Assembly: GCF_014202435.1 (NCBI RefSeq)
Contig: NZ_JACHGU010000002.1
Span: 682,001 to 746,000, forward strand
Direction of reading: 5' to 3'
Source: Pseudoxanthomonas broegbernensis
GTDB taxonomy: Bacteria; Pseudomonadota; Gammaproteobacteria; Xanthomonadales; Xanthomonadaceae
Length of the DNA: 64,000 nt
In this document: in pieces, positions 53,766 through 63,304 of the stretch
Position numbering within the stretch: the stretch's first letter is position 1
Layout: each line of letters opens with the position of its first letter
Program-made: the position numbers and the translations under genes
Notes under the pieces: model-generated
What the model saw: the letters and a program-made list of their open reading frames with translations, nothing else
The model's database searches: none
What the model was told of the DNA's origin: nothing

Positions 53766-54437
53766 GTGTGGGAGCTGGTCAAGGCCGGTGGATGGCCGAT
53801 GCTGCCGTTGATTCTGCTGGGCCTGGTGGCCCTGGCCATCGTCCTGGAGCGGCTGTGGAGCCTGCGCCGCGTGGAGGTGATGCCGCCGCGGCTGGGCGAG
53901 GAAGTCCGCAACTGGGCCGCCCGCGGCGAGCTGGACCCGGCCCACATCGAGTCGCTGCGCCGCAACTCGCCGCTGGGCGCCCTGCTGGCCGCGGCGCTGG
54001 ACGTGCGCCACAAGCCGCGCGAGCTGATGCGCGAACGGCTGGAGGACACCGGCCGCCACCTGGTGTTCCGAATGGAGCGCTTCCTCAGCGCGCTGGGCAC
54101 GATCGCCTCCGCCGGCCCGCTGCTGGGCCTGCTGGGCACGGTGGTGGGCATGATCCAGATGTTCCTGGGCATCCTCGACCACGGACTGGGCGACGTGAAC
54201 CAGTTGGCCGGCGGCATCGGCAAGGCGCTGGTGTGTACCGCCACCGGCATGATCGTGGCGGTGCCCGCGCTGATCTTCCACCGCTACTTCCGCAGCCGCA
54301 TCGCCGGCTACGTGATCGAGATGGAGGAGCAGGCCACCGCCTTGCTGGATGCGCTTGAAGCCCGCGCCGCCGCTCCGCTCCCGCACGCCGCGGCCGTCCG
54401 CGGCGGGGTCCCGCAGCCGGCGCCGGCGCGCGACTGA
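53766..54437 (+). CDS. exbB: ExbB/TolQ/MotA-family proton channel protein
   Basis: A 223-residue inner-membrane subunit that uses proton flow to energise outer-membrane processes. Three transmembrane helices are visible: WPMLPLILLGLVALAIVLERL (residues 10-30), the segment IASAGPLLGLLGTVVGMIQMF and GIGKALVCTATGMIVAVPAL. The latter two are the conserved core of the family. The GTG start is chosen because the helix follows at once. The partner exbD starts eight bases later. Confidence 0.9.
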   Translation: MWELVKAGGWPMLPLILLGLVALAIVLERLWSLRRVEVMPPRLGEEVRNWAARGELDPAHIESLRRNSPLGALLAAALDVRHKPRELMRERLEDTGRHLVFRMERFLSALGTIASAGPLLGLLGTVVGMIQMFLGILDHGLGDVNQLAGGIGKALVCTATGMIVAVPALIFHRYFRSRIAGYVIEMEEQATALLDALEARAAAPLPHAAAVRGGVPQPAPARD

Positions 54438-54444
54438 GGCCGGC

Positions 54445-54864
54445 ATGCGCATCCGCGACCAACGCGCCTACGACGAGCCGGGCATCGACCTGGTGCCGCT
54501 GATCGACGTGGTGCTGGTGCTGATCGTCTTCTTCGTCATCACCACCACCTTCGACGTGCGCTCCACCCTGCAACTGCAGTTGCCGGTGGCCAGCCCGCAG
54601 GAGCCGGCGCCCGCGCGCACGCTCAACATCCTGGTCAATGCCGACGGCCGCTATTTCGTGGGCGAGCGCGAGGTGCTGCACACCGGCGTGGAAGCGGTGA
54701 AGCGGGCCATCGTCAAGGCCGCCGGCGAGGACCGCGACCGGCCGGTGATGCTGCGCGCCGACGCACGCACGCCCTACCAGGCCGTGGTCACGGTGCAGGA
54801 CGCGCTGGCCCAGCTCGGGTTCCGTCGCATCGCCATCGCCACCGCGCCGGAGCCGCAGCCTTGA
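54445..54864 (+). CDS. exbD: ExbD/TolR-family biopolymer transport protein
   Basis: A 139-residue partner of ExbB with one helix near the N terminus (IDLVPLIDVVLVLIVFFVIT), including the conserved aspartate of PLIDVVLVLIVFF. A periplasmic domain follows. Its stop overlaps the TTG start of msbA, so exbB-exbD-msbA are co-translated. In xanthomonads this exbBD pair lies here beside lipid A export genes; whether it energises TonB receptors or another envelope task is not visible. Confidence 0.9.
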   Translation: MRIRDQRAYDEPGIDLVPLIDVVLVLIVFFVITTTFDVRSTLQLQLPVASPQEPAPARTLNILVNADGRYFVGEREVLHTGVEAVKRAIVKAAGEDRDRPVMLRADARTPYQAVVTVQDALAQLGFRRIAIATAPEPQP

Positions 54865-56612
54865 GCGGCGGGCAGCAGCAGGCGATCTGGCCGATCTACC
54901 GCCGCCTGCTGGGCTATACCCGGCCCTACTGGCCGTACCTGGGCGCGGCCCTGGTCGGCATGACGGTCGAGGCGATCGCAGGCGCCAGCTTCGTGCGCCT
55001 GATGAAGCCGCTGACCAACAACTTCGTCCAGCCCACGGCGCAGGACGCGGTGTTCCTGCCGCTGGCCATCGTCGGCCTGTTCCTGCTGCGCAGCCTGGCC
55101 ACCTTCGTCACCGACTACGGCATGGCCCGCAGCGGACGCAGCGTGGTCCGCGACCTGCGCGAGCAGGTGCTGAGCAAGTACCTGCGCCTGCCCTCGGCCC
55201 ACTTCGACACCGAGTCCACGCCGGTGATGGTCAGTCGCCTGAATTTCGACACCGAGCAGGTGACCCAGGCCAGCGCCGAGGCGCTCAAGACCCTGGTCAC
55301 CGACAGCCTGACCATCGTCGGACTGCTCGGCCTGATGCTGTGGGCCAGCGTCAAGGTCACCTTCGCCATGCTGCTGATCACCCCGCTGATCGGCGTGATC
55401 GTGTGGTACGTGGGCCGGCGCTACCGGCGCATCAGCGGCGGCATCCAGGACGGCATGGGCCGCATGGCGGCCAGCGCCGAGCAGTCGCTGGCGGCGCAGC
55501 AGGACGTGAAGGTGCACGGCGCACAGGCGTTGGAGACCCATCGCTACGCGAGCCTGGCCAACCGCATCCTCGGCCTGAACATGAAGGTCGAGACCACCCG
55601 CGCCGGCGCCTCGGCGCTGGTCCAGTTGCTGGCCGCGCTGGCGCTGGCGGCGATCGTGTGGGTGGCCGCGCGCGAGGCGCTGGACGGCAAGCTGGACGCG
55701 GGCGACTTCGTGATGCTGATGACCGCGATGATGGCCATCATCCCCTCGCTGCGCCGGGTCACCAGCGTGCAGACCGCAATCTCGCGCGGGGTGGCGGCGG
55801 CCGAGCGGCTGTTCGCCATCCTCGACAGCGAGGAGGAGGCCGATACCGGCACGCGCAGCCTCGACCGCGCCCGCGGCGAGCTGGTGTTCGACCGGATCAG
55901 CCTGCGCTACCGCGACCAGCCCGGCTTCGCCCTGGAAGGCATCAGCTTCAGCGCGCGGCCCGGCACGGTGACCGCCATCGTCGGCCGTTCCGGCAGCGGC
56001 AAGACCAGCCTGGTGCGGCTGGTGCCGCGCTTCTACGAGCCCAGCAGCGGCTCGGTGACCCTGGACGGGGTGGACCTGGACGAATACCGCATCGCCGACC
56101 TGCGCCGGCAGGTCGCATTGGTGGGGCAGAAGGTGATGCTGTTCGACGACACCGTGGCGGCCAACATCGCCTACGGCGCGCCGGCCGACCGGGCGGCGAT
56201 CCGCGCCGCGGCCGAGGCCGCCAACGCCTGGGAGTTCATCGAGCGCATGCCGCAGGGGCTGGACACGCCCATCGGCGAGAACGGCGCGTTGCTGTCCGGC
56301 GGCCAGCGCCAGCGCCTGGCCATCGCCCGGGCGATCCTGCGCGACGCGCCGATCCTGATCCTGGACGAGGCCACCGCCGCGCTGGACAACGAATCCGAGC
56401 GCCTGGTGCAGGACGCGCTGCAGCGGCTGATGCCCGAGCGCACGACGCTGGTGATCGCCCACCGCCTGTCCACCATCGAGCATGCCGACCAGGTGCTGGT
56501 GCTGGACCACGGCCGCCTGGTCGAGCACGGCAGCCATGCCGAGCTGATCGCCGCCGACGGCCTGTACGCCCGCCTGCACGGCATGCAGTTCCGCGAGCGC
56601 GCGGCCAAATGA
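54861..56612 (+). CDS. msbA: Lipid A/LPS flippase MsbA (ABC transporter)
   Basis: Flips lipid A-core across the inner membrane. The 583-residue half-transporter has six helices in the first 320 residues (with TPVMVSRLNFDTEQVTQAS) and an ATPase domain: Walker A GRSGSGKT (375-382), signature LLSGGQRQRLAIARAIL, Walker B ILILDEATAALD. The start is TTG, overlapping the exbD stop; no ATG gives the MsbA N terminus. lpxK follows after 24 bases. Confidence 0.95.
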   Translation: MSGGQQQAIWPIYRRLLGYTRPYWPYLGAALVGMTVEAIAGASFVRLMKPLTNNFVQPTAQDAVFLPLAIVGLFLLRSLATFVTDYGMARSGRSVVRDLREQVLSKYLRLPSAHFDTESTPVMVSRLNFDTEQVTQASAEALKTLVTDSLTIVGLLGLMLWASVKVTFAMLLITPLIGVIVWYVGRRYRRISGGIQDGMGRMAASAEQSLAAQQDVKVHGAQALETHRYASLANRILGLNMKVETTRAGASALVQLLAALALAAIVWVAAREALDGKLDAGDFVMLMTAMMAIIPSLRRVTSVQTAISRGVAAAERLFAILDSEEEADTGTRSLDRARGELVFDRISLRYRDQPGFALEGISFSARPGTVTAIVGRSGSGKTSLVRLVPRFYEPSSGSVTLDGVDLDEYRIADLRRQVALVGQKVMLFDDTVAANIAYGAPADRAAIRAAAEAANAWEFIERMPQGLDTPIGENGALLSGGQRQRLAIARAILRDAPILILDEATAALDNESERLVQDALQRLMPERTTLVIAHRLSTIEHADQVLVLDHGRLVEHGSHAELIAADGLYARLHGMQFRERAAK

Positions 56613-56636
56613 GCCCGGCGCGATGAGGCGGGTGCG

Positions 56637-57755
56637 ATGAGCAAGAGTGCCCCGAGGACGCCGGCCTGGTGGTTCGGCGACGCGGCCGTGCCCTGGCCGA
56701 TGCGTGCGCTGGCGCCGCTGTACGCCGGCGCGGTCGCGCTGCGCCGGCGGCTGTACCGGTCCGGCTGGCTGCGCACGCAGCGGGTGGACGTGCCGGTGGT
56801 GGTGGTGGGCAACCTGGCCGCCGGCGGCGCGGGCAAGACGCCGCTGACCCTGGCACTGGTGGAGAAGCTGCTGGCGGCCGGCTGGCACCCGGGCGTGGCC
56901 AGCCGCGGCTACGGCAGGCGCGATGCCGGGACGCCGCGCTGGGTCACCGCGCAGACCGCCACGGAGGAGGGGGGCGACGAGCCGGTGCTGATCGCGAGCC
57001 GGCTGCCGGTGCCGGTGCGCGTGGACCGGGACCGGGTCGCCGCCGCGCGCGCGCTGGCCGCCGCCGGCTGCGACATCGTGGTCTGCGACGACGGCCTGCA
57101 GCACTACCGCCTAGCCCGCGACATCGAGATCGAGGTGGTCGACGGCGCGCGCCGCTACGGCAATGGCCGCATGCTGCCGGCCGGGCCGCTGCGCGAGCCG
57201 GCCGTGCGCGGGCGCGGCTGCGATTTCCGGGTGGTCAACCTCGGCCATGCCGGCGGCGCGGGCGAGGCCGCCGGACCGGAGGCGGCGCATGCCGCGCCCG
57301 CTGCCTTCGAGGGCGATGCGGACCCGATGGCCGGGCAAGCATCCAGGACCGGCCGCACGGCCGCGCAGCCACCGCCCACGGTGGGTTTCGGCGAATGGCC
57401 CATGCGCCTGAAGTCGCACAGCGCGGTGCCGCTGGCCGGCGGCCGCCCGCGCCCGGTGGCGTCCTTCGCCGGGCAGCGGGTCCACGCGGTGGCCGGCATC
57501 GGCAACCCGCAGCGGTTCTTCGACGCACTGCGCGCGCTGGGGATCGGCGTGGTGCCGCACGCCTTCGCCGACCATCGCGCCTACACCGCCGCGGACCTGG
57601 ACTTCGGCAACGACCTGCCGGTACTGATGACGGAAAAGGACGCGGTCAAATGCGCGGCCTTCGCCGACGAGCGCTGCTTTTCGGTGCCGGTCGATGCCGA
57701 ACTCCCGGCCGCGTTCTGGATCGCCCTGCTCGATCGCCTCGGCCGCCGGGACTGA
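56637..57755 (+). CDS. lpxK: Tetraacyldisaccharide 4'-kinase LpxK
   Basis: Phosphorylates the 4' position of the lipid A disaccharide at the inner membrane. The 372-residue protein has the N-terminal anchor ([22 protein letters not shown]), the P-loop [33 protein letters not shown] and the terminal [12 protein letters not shown]. It is about 45 residues longer than E. coli LpxK (328) because of a Pro/Ala/Gly-rich insert around residues 205-253. msbA-lpxK-kdsB is the conserved lipid A/Kdo block. Confidence 0.93.
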   Translation: MSKSAPRTPAWWFGDAAVPWPMRALAPLYAGAVALRRRLYRSGWLRTQRVDVPVVVVGNLAAGGAGKTPLTLALVEKLLAAGWHPGVASRGYGRRDAGTPRWVTAQTATEEGGDEPVLIASRLPVPVRVDRDRVAAARALAAAGCDIVVCDDGLQHYRLARDIEIEVVDGARRYGNGRMLPAGPLREPAVRGRGCDFRVVNLGHAGGAGEAAGPEAAHAAPAAFEGDADPMAGQASRTGRTAAQPPPTVGFGEWPMRLKSHSAVPLAGGRPRPVASFAGQRVHAVAGIGNPQRFFDALRALGIGVVPHAFADHRAYTAADLDFGNDLPVLMTEKDAVKCAAFADERCFSVPVDAELPAAFWIALLDRLGRRD

Positions 57756-57892
57756 ACGACACCGGGCCGCCGCCCGGGCCATCCGTTCCATCGGTCCGAT
57801 CCCGCCGCAGGCCATCGCCATCCTGCCGCGCGCCGGTGCGCAGGCGGCACCGGTCGCGGCCGCCTACAATGCCGGTCCCGCAGGAGGATGAA

Positions 57893-58672
57893 ATGGACCC
57901 GCAGTTGGACTTCGTCGTCGCCATCCCCGCGCGCCTGGCGGCCAGCCGCTTGCCGGACAAGCCCCTGCGCCCGCTGGGCGGCGAACCGCTGGTGCTGCAC
58001 GTGGCCCGTCGCGCGCTAGCCGCCGGCGCGCGCGAGGTGTGGCTGGCCACCGACCATGCGCGCGTGGCCGATGCGCTGGCCGGCGTTGCCGGCGTGCGCG
58101 TGGCGATGACCTCGCCCGACCACGCCTCCGGCACCGACCGCCTGGCCGAGTGCGCGTCCATCGCCGGCTGGGACGACGCCACCGTGGTGGTCAACCTGCA
58201 GGGCGACGAACCCTTCGCCCCGGCCAGCGGCATCGCCGAGGTGGCGCGTACCCTGGCCGCCAGCGGCGCGTCGATGGCGACCCTGGCCGAGCCGATCGCC
58301 GATGCGCAGGCGCTGTTCGACCCGAACACGGTCAAGCTGGTGCGCGCCGCCTCCGGCGATGCGCTGTACTTCAGCCGCGCGCCGCTGCCGTGGCCGCGCG
58401 ACGCCTTCGCCCACGACCGCGGCGTGCTGCCGGGCGGCGGCCACTGGCTGCGGCACATCGGCATCTACGCCTACCGGGCCGGCTTCCTGCGGGCCTTCGC
58501 GCGGATGCCGCCGGGCCGGCTGGAGCGGGTGGAATCGCTGGAGCAGTTGCGCGCGCTCGAGGCCGGCCACCGCATCGCCGTGGCGCTGGCGCCCGAACCG
58601 TTCCCGCCCGGCGTGGACACACCCGAGGACCTGGCCCGGGCGCAGGCGCGGCTGGCCGGGGGCCGGGCATGA
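57893..58672 (+). CDS. kdsB: 3-deoxy-manno-octulosonate cytidylyltransferase
   Basis: Activates Kdo with CTP for attachment to lipid A. The 259-residue protein begins [25 protein letters not shown], the nucleotide-binding PARLASSRLPGKPL-type motif, and continues with [10 protein letters not shown] and [10 protein letters not shown] and [13 protein letters not shown] strong AGGAGG site lies just upstream. The ATG five bases earlier is out of frame. Its stop overlaps the start of the phosphatase gene (ATGA). Confidence 0.95.
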   Translation: MDPQLDFVVAIPARLAASRLPDKPLRPLGGEPLVLHVARRALAAGAREVWLATDHARVADALAGVAGVRVAMTSPDHASGTDRLAECASIAGWDDATVVVNLQGDEPFAPASGIAEVARTLAASGASMATLAEPIADAQALFDPNTVKLVRAASGDALYFSRAPLPWPRDAFAHDRGVLPGGGHWLRHIGIYAYRAGFLRAFARMPPGRLERVESLEQLRALEAGHRIAVALAPEPFPPGVDTPEDLARAQARLAGGRA

Positions 58673-59169
58673 CGCGCGCGGTCACCCGGCTCCTCGTGGT
58701 GTGCCTGGGCAACATCTGCCGCTCGCCGATGGCCGAGGGCGCGCTGCGCGCCCGGATCGAGGCCTCGCCGCTGGCCGGGCGGGTGGAGGTGGACTCGGCC
58801 GGCACCGGCGGCTGGCACGCCGGCGCGCCGCCGGACCGGCGCGCCATCGCCTGCGCCCGCAGCCACGGGGTGGACATCGGCGGCCTGCGCGCGCGCCAGC
58901 TTCGCGCCGGCGACTTCCACGACTTCGACTGGCTGCTGTGCGCCGACGCCGCCAACCTGCGCGACGTGCGCCGGCTCGCGCCCGAGGGCCTGGACGGCCG
59001 CGCCGCGCTGCTGCTGGACTGGGCCGGCGCCACGGGCGGCGAGGGCACGGTGGTCCCGGATCCGTACTACGGCGGCCACGAGGATTTCGAGCACGTCTGG
59101 CGGCTGGTCGATGCGGCGGCGCAGGCGGCGGTCGCGCGATTGCTGCAGCCGTCCCGGGCTCCGGCATAA
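58669..59169 (+). CDS. Low-molecular-weight protein tyrosine phosphatase
   Basis: A 166-residue phosphatase with the N-terminal P-loop CLGNICRS (C12, R18) and the general-acid aspartate in VPDPYYG. In many bacteria such enzymes (Wzb/Ptp) dephosphorylate tyrosine kinases that control exopolysaccharide; no kinase gene is nearby. It overlaps kdsB by four bases and so is expressed with the lipid A genes. Confidence 0.92.
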   Translation: MTRAVTRLLVVCLGNICRSPMAEGALRARIEASPLAGRVEVDSAGTGGWHAGAPPDRRAIACARSHGVDIGGLRARQLRAGDFHDFDWLLCADAANLRDVRRLAPEGLDGRAALLLDWAGATGGEGTVVPDPYYGGHEDFEHVWRLVDAAAQAAVARLLQPSRAPA

Positions 59170-59176
59170 TCGGCCC

Positions 59177-60592
59177 ATGAGCACCGCGACCCTGCAGGAA
59201 CTGCCCACCGGCCTGAACTGGCTGAACGCGCCGCCGGCGCCGCTGCACGAACTGCGCGGAAGGCCGGTGGCGCTGGCCTTCGTCAACGCCGCCTCGGCCT
59301 GGTGCGCGCAGCGCCTGGCCGAGCTGGCGCTGTGGCAGGCGCGCAACCCCGGGCGGGTGCAGGTGCTGGTGGTGCAGGTGCCGCGCTTCGACAGCGAGCG
59401 CCAGCCGCAGCGTTCGCTCAAGCTGCTGCGCCGGCAGGGGTTGTCGTTCCCGGTGCTGCTGGACGCCGACTGGGCGGCCTGGCAGCGCTACGGCATCGAG
59501 GCCTGGCCGACCGTGCTGCTGGTGGATGCCGAGGGCCGCGAGCGCGAGCGCATCGTGGGCCTGGGCGGCGAGCTGGAGCGTTCGCTGGCCGCGCTGTGCG
59601 AGGGCCTGCCGCATCCGGCCGAAGAGGACATGCGCCCGGCGGAGACGCATCCGGAGCCGCGCCTGCCGCTGCGCTTCCCGTCCGCGGTGGTGGCCACGCC
59701 CGACCGCCTGTACGTGGCCGACAGCGGCCATCACCGCATCCTGGAGTGCAACCACGCCGGCCGCGTCCTGCACCAGTTCGGCCTGGGCACGGCCGATTTC
59801 ATCGACGGCCCCGACGAGCAGGCCGCGTTCCAGCGCCCGCAGGGCCTGGCCCTGGAGCGCGAATTCCTGTACGTGGCCGACACCGGCAACCACGCACTGC
59901 GCCGGATCAACCTGCGCACCCACACGGTGGACACCCTGTGCGGCAACGGCCGCGCCGGCGACCCGGTCGAAGGGCCGGTGGCGGCCGCCGCCAAGACTCC
60001 GCTGAGCCGCCCGCTGGGGCTGGCCGTGGCCGGCAACCAGATATACATCGCCGGCGCCGGCGACAACCGCATCTGGAGCTACGACCTGGGGCGCGGCGAA
60101 CTGCTCCTGCGCGCCGGCACCGGCCAACTGGAACTGCGCGACGGCAACGCCCGCAGCATGGCCGCCTTCGCCCAGCCGGTCGCCCTGGCCGCGGTCCAGC
60201 AGCAGTTGTACGTATGCGACGCGCTGGGCTCGGCGGTGCGCTCGCTGCAACTGCGCACCGACCTGGTCCAGACCCTGGTCGGGCAGGGGGTGTGGGAGCA
60301 CGGCGACGCCGACGGCCCGCGCGCCAGCGCCCGCCTGCAGCATCCGCAGGGCATCGCCCTGAGCGCCGACGCGCCGCTGCTGTGGATCGCCGACAGCGGC
60401 AACGGCAGCCTGCGCACCCTGCGCCTGGGCGGCGGCGAGCTGGCCACGGTGAACCTGCCGCGGCGCCTGCACGGCCCGACCGGGCTGTCGGTGGCCGCCG
60501 GCGCGGTCTGGATCGCCGAGACCGACGCCCACGGCATCCTGCGCTACGACATCGCCAGCGGCGAACTGGGCGACGTGTCCATCGGCGAATGA
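59177..60592 (+). CDS. Thioredoxin-fold/NHL-repeat protein (NHLRC2-like)
   Basis: A 471-residue soluble protein with two parts. Residues 25-150 are thioredoxin-like (VALAFVNAASAWCAQRLAELA, FPVLLDADWAAWQRYGI, EAWPTVLLVDAEG) but the usual CxxC is reduced to one cysteine (WCAQR). Residues 165-465 form a propeller of NHL repeats (RLYVADSGHHRILECN, FLYVADTGNHALRRI, LLWIADSGNGSLRTL). The same fusion is known from animal NHLRC2. Function is unknown. uvrC overlaps its end by four bases. Confidence 0.85.
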   Translation: MSTATLQELPTGLNWLNAPPAPLHELRGRPVALAFVNAASAWCAQRLAELALWQARNPGRVQVLVVQVPRFDSERQPQRSLKLLRRQGLSFPVLLDADWAAWQRYGIEAWPTVLLVDAEGRERERIVGLGGELERSLAALCEGLPHPAEEDMRPAETHPEPRLPLRFPSAVVATPDRLYVADSGHHRILECNHAGRVLHQFGLGTADFIDGPDEQAAFQRPQGLALEREFLYVADTGNHALRRINLRTHTVDTLCGNGRAGDPVEGPVAAAAKTPLSRPLGLAVAGNQIYIAGAGDNRIWSYDLGRGELLLRAGTGQLELRDGNARSMAAFAQPVALAAVQQQLYVCDALGSAVRSLQLRTDLVQTLVGQGVWEHGDADGPRASARLQHPQGIALSADAPLLWIADSGNGSLRTLRLGGGELATVNLPRRLHGPTGLSVAAGAVWIAETDAHGILRYDIASGELGDVSIGE

Positions 60593-62466
60593 CGGTGGCG
60601 GCGGTACCGCAATTCGACGGCAAGGCCTTCGTCGCCCAGCTCAGCACGGCGCCGGGCGTGTACCGCATGTACGCGGCCGACGGCAGCCTGCTCTACGTGG
60701 GCAAGGCCGGCGCGCTGAAGCGGCGCGTGGCCAGCTACTTCAACAATGCGCCCAGGACCCCGCGCCTCCACGCGATGGTGGCGCAGATCGCGCGGATGGA
60801 GGTCACGGTCACCCGCACCGAGGCCGAGGCGCTGTTGCTGGAAAACCAGCTCATCAAGTCGCTGGCGCCGCGCTACAACGTCTCCCTGCGCGACGACAAG
60901 AGCTACCCGTACGTGCTGCTGACCCAGGAGCAATGGCCGCGGCTGGCCTTCCACCGCGGGCCGCGCGCGGTGCCCGGGCGCTACTTCGGCCCGTATGCCA
61001 GCGCCGGCGCGGTGCGCGAGACCATGGACCTGATGTTCAAGCTGTTCCGCCTGCGCAGTTGCGAGGACAGCGTGTTCCGCAACCGCAGCCGGCCCTGCCT
61101 GCAGTACCAGATCGGCCGCTGCAGCGCGCCGTGCGTGGGCCTGGTGGATGCGGCCGAATATGCCGAATCGGTGCGCCGCGCCACCCTGTTCCTGGAAGGG
61201 CGCAGCGACGAACTGGCCGAGGAACTGGCCGCGGCGATGGAGGCGGCCAGCGCCCGGCTGGAATTCGAACAGGCCGCGCGCCTGCGCGACCTGCTGGCCA
61301 CCCTGCGCGGGCTGCAGGCCCGCCAGTACGTGGACGGCCATGCGGCCAACCTCGACGTGCTGGCCTGCGCGATGCAGGGCAGCGCCGCCTGCGTGCTGCT
61401 GCTGGCCTTCCGCGACGGCCGCAACCTGGGCACCCGCGCGTTCTTCCCGCGCACCAACGGTGAGGAAAGCGCGGAAGAGGTGCTGGGCGCGTTCGTCTCC
61501 CAGTACTACGCCGAGCAGCCGCCGCCGGCGGAGATCGTGCTCGACCGCGCCATCGCCGACGCCGGGCTGATCGAGCTGGCCCTGGCCGAGGCCGCCGGCC
61601 GCAAGGTGGCGCTCAAGTCCAGCGTGCGCGGCGAGCGCGCCGGCTACCTGGACCTGGCCCGGCGCAACGCGCAACTGGCCCTGGCCACGGAACTGAGCAG
61701 CCGCGGCGCGCAGCAGGCGCGCAGCGAGGCGCTGCGCGAGCTGCTGGGCCTGGCCGAGGCGCCGGCGCGGATCGAGTGCTTCGACATCAGCCATACCCTG
61801 GGCGAGGCGACGGTGGCCTCGTGCGTGGTGTTCGACCCGGCCGGCCCGGTGCGCAACCAGTACCGTCGCTACAACATCGCCGGGGTCGAGCCGGGCGACG
61901 ACTACGCAGCCATGCGCCAGGCGGTGGAGCGGCGCTTCCGCCGCGCCCTGGAGGCCGGGGCCGATGCGCCGGGCGCCAACGCGGTGCTGCCGGACGTGCT
62001 GCTGATCGACGGCGGCGCCGGCCAGCTCGCGCAGGCGCGCGAGGCGCTGGCCGATCTGGGCGTGGAGGGCGTGCTGCTGGTGGGCGTATCCAAGGGCCAG
62101 GCACGCCGCGCGGGCGACGAGACCCTGGTCCTGGCCGACGGCCGCGAACTGCACCCGGGCGCGGCCTCGCTCGGGTTGCAGTTCATCCAGCAAGTGCGTG
62201 ACGAAGCGCACCGTTTCGCCATCACCGGCCATCGCGGGCGCCGGCAGAAGGCGCGCAGCACCAGCCGGCTGGAGGACATCCCGGGCATCGGCCCGCGCCG
62301 CCGCGCCGCATTGCTGCGCCATTTCGGCGGCCTGGCGGGGCTCAAGGCGGCCGGCGAGGAGGAAATCGCGCGGGTGGAAGGCATCAATGCCGCCCTCGCC
62401 GCGCGCATCTACGCTACCCTGCATGGACTCGTTCCCCCCGGGCCGACCGATCCGCAACACCGATGA
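60589..62466 (+). CDS. uvrC: UvrABC excinuclease subunit C
   Basis: Makes both incisions in nucleotide-excision repair. The 625-residue protein has the N-terminal GIY-YIG nuclease (GVYRMYAADGSLLYVGKAGALKRR), the cysteine block SRPCLQYQIGRCSAPCVG, a UVR domain (about 205-240), the RNase H-like second nuclease (IECFDISHTLGEATVAS, VLLIDGGAGQL) and a C-terminal helix-hairpin-helix pair. Its ATG overlaps the NHL gene stop and its TGA overlaps the pgsA start, so all are co-translated. Confidence 0.96.
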   Translation: MTVAAVPQFDGKAFVAQLSTAPGVYRMYAADGSLLYVGKAGALKRRVASYFNNAPRTPRLHAMVAQIARMEVTVTRTEAEALLLENQLIKSLAPRYNVSLRDDKSYPYVLLTQEQWPRLAFHRGPRAVPGRYFGPYASAGAVRETMDLMFKLFRLRSCEDSVFRNRSRPCLQYQIGRCSAPCVGLVDAAEYAESVRRATLFLEGRSDELAEELAAAMEAASARLEFEQAARLRDLLATLRGLQARQYVDGHAANLDVLACAMQGSAACVLLLAFRDGRNLGTRAFFPRTNGEESAEEVLGAFVSQYYAEQPPPAEIVLDRAIADAGLIELALAEAAGRKVALKSSVRGERAGYLDLARRNAQLALATELSSRGAQQARSEALRELLGLAEAPARIECFDISHTLGEATVASCVVFDPAGPVRNQYRRYNIAGVEPGDDYAAMRQAVERRFRRALEAGADAPGANAVLPDVLLIDGGAGQLAQAREALADLGVEGVLLVGVSKGQARRAGDETLVLADGRELHPGAASLGLQFIQQVRDEAHRFAITGHRGRRQKARSTSRLEDIPGIGPRRRAALLRHFGGLAGLKAAGEEEIARVEGINAALAARIYATLHGLVPPGPTDPQHR

Positions 62467-63122
62467 AGTTGACCATCCCCACCTGGCTGACCCTGCTGCG
62501 GATCGTGATGATTCCGGTGCTGGTGCTGGTGTTCTACCTGCCCTATCGCTGGACGAACTTCGCCGCCGCCGGCGTCTTCATCCTGGCCGCGCTGACCGAC
62601 TGGCTGGACGGCTGGGTGGCGCGCCGCTACCGGCAACACTCGGCCTTCGGCGCCTTCCTCGACCCGGTGGCCGACAAGCTGATGGTGGCCGTGGCCCTGT
62701 TCCTGATCGTCCAGGGCCATCCCACGCCGTGGATGGCGTTCTGGGCGGCGGTCATCGTGGGGCGCGAGATCGCGGTGTCGGCGCTGCGCGAGTGGATGGC
62801 CGAGCTGGGCCAGCGCGCCATGGTCAAGGTGGCGATGATCGGCAAGGTCAAGACCACCGCGCAGATGATCGCGCTTTCGTGCCTGCTGTATTCGATCAAT
62901 CCCCGGCATGGTCCCGACGGCGGCCTGCCGCTGCAGCCCGGCACCGGCATCTGGCTGGGCGAGCCGGTGTTCCACCTCGGCGACTGGCTGCTGGCGATCG
63001 CTGCGTTGCTGACTCTCTGGTCCGGCATCCAGTACCTGCATGCCGCCTGGCCGGCCCTGCGTGCGGACGAGGAAGCCATCGCCGCCGCGCGCACCGGGAA
63101 AAAAGTGCGCGGGACCGGTTGA
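62463..63122 (+). CDS. pgsA: CDP-diacylglycerol-glycerol-3-phosphate 3-phosphatidyltransferase
   Basis: Makes phosphatidylglycerol phosphate in the inner membrane. The 219-residue membrane protein has MKLTIPTWLTLLRIVMIPVLV and the CDP-alcohol phosphotransferase motif DGWVARRYRQHSAFGAFLD then PVAD. It is somewhat longer than E. coli PgsA (182) because of an extra loop near residues 145-170. It is the last gene before tRNA-Gly, as uvrC-pgsA-glyW are linked in gammaproteobacteria. Confidence 0.95.
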   Translation: MKLTIPTWLTLLRIVMIPVLVLVFYLPYRWTNFAAAGVFILAALTDWLDGWVARRYRQHSAFGAFLDPVADKLMVAVALFLIVQGHPTPWMAFWAAVIVGREIAVSALREWMAELGQRAMVKVAMIGKVKTTAQMIALSCLLYSINPRHGPDGGLPLQPGTGIWLGEPVFHLGDWLLAIAALLTLWSGIQYLHAAWPALRADEEAIAAARTGKKVRGTG

Positions 63123-63146
63123 CAGCCTGTGCCGAAGCTCTAAAAT
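63119..63146 (+). promoter_or_regulatory. Sigma-70 type promoter of tRNA-Gly
   Basis: A perfect -35 TTGACA (63119-63124) overlaps the pgsA stop codon; 16 bases on is TAAAAT (63141-63146). The predicted start near 63153 is about six bases before the mature tRNA. Confidence 0.85.
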
Positions 63147-63158
63147 GCGCGTCTCCAA

Positions 63159-63234
<76 letters not shown>

Positions 63235-63277
63235 GTTTATGATCCTGCAGACTTCCGCCAGTGTCTGTAAGCCGTTG

Positions 63278-63304
63278 AAAAAAAGGAGCCTCGGCTCCTT
63301 TTTT
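63278..63304 (+). terminator. Bidirectional terminator after tRNA-Gly
   Basis: AAAAAAAGGAGCC and GGCTCCTTTTTT pair around TC. The A and T tracts on the two sides would terminate transcription from either direction. Confidence 0.9.

Noticed and set aside
61902-63158. Minus-strand frames opposite uvrC and pgsA
   Set aside because: Antisense shadows of certain genes without domains.
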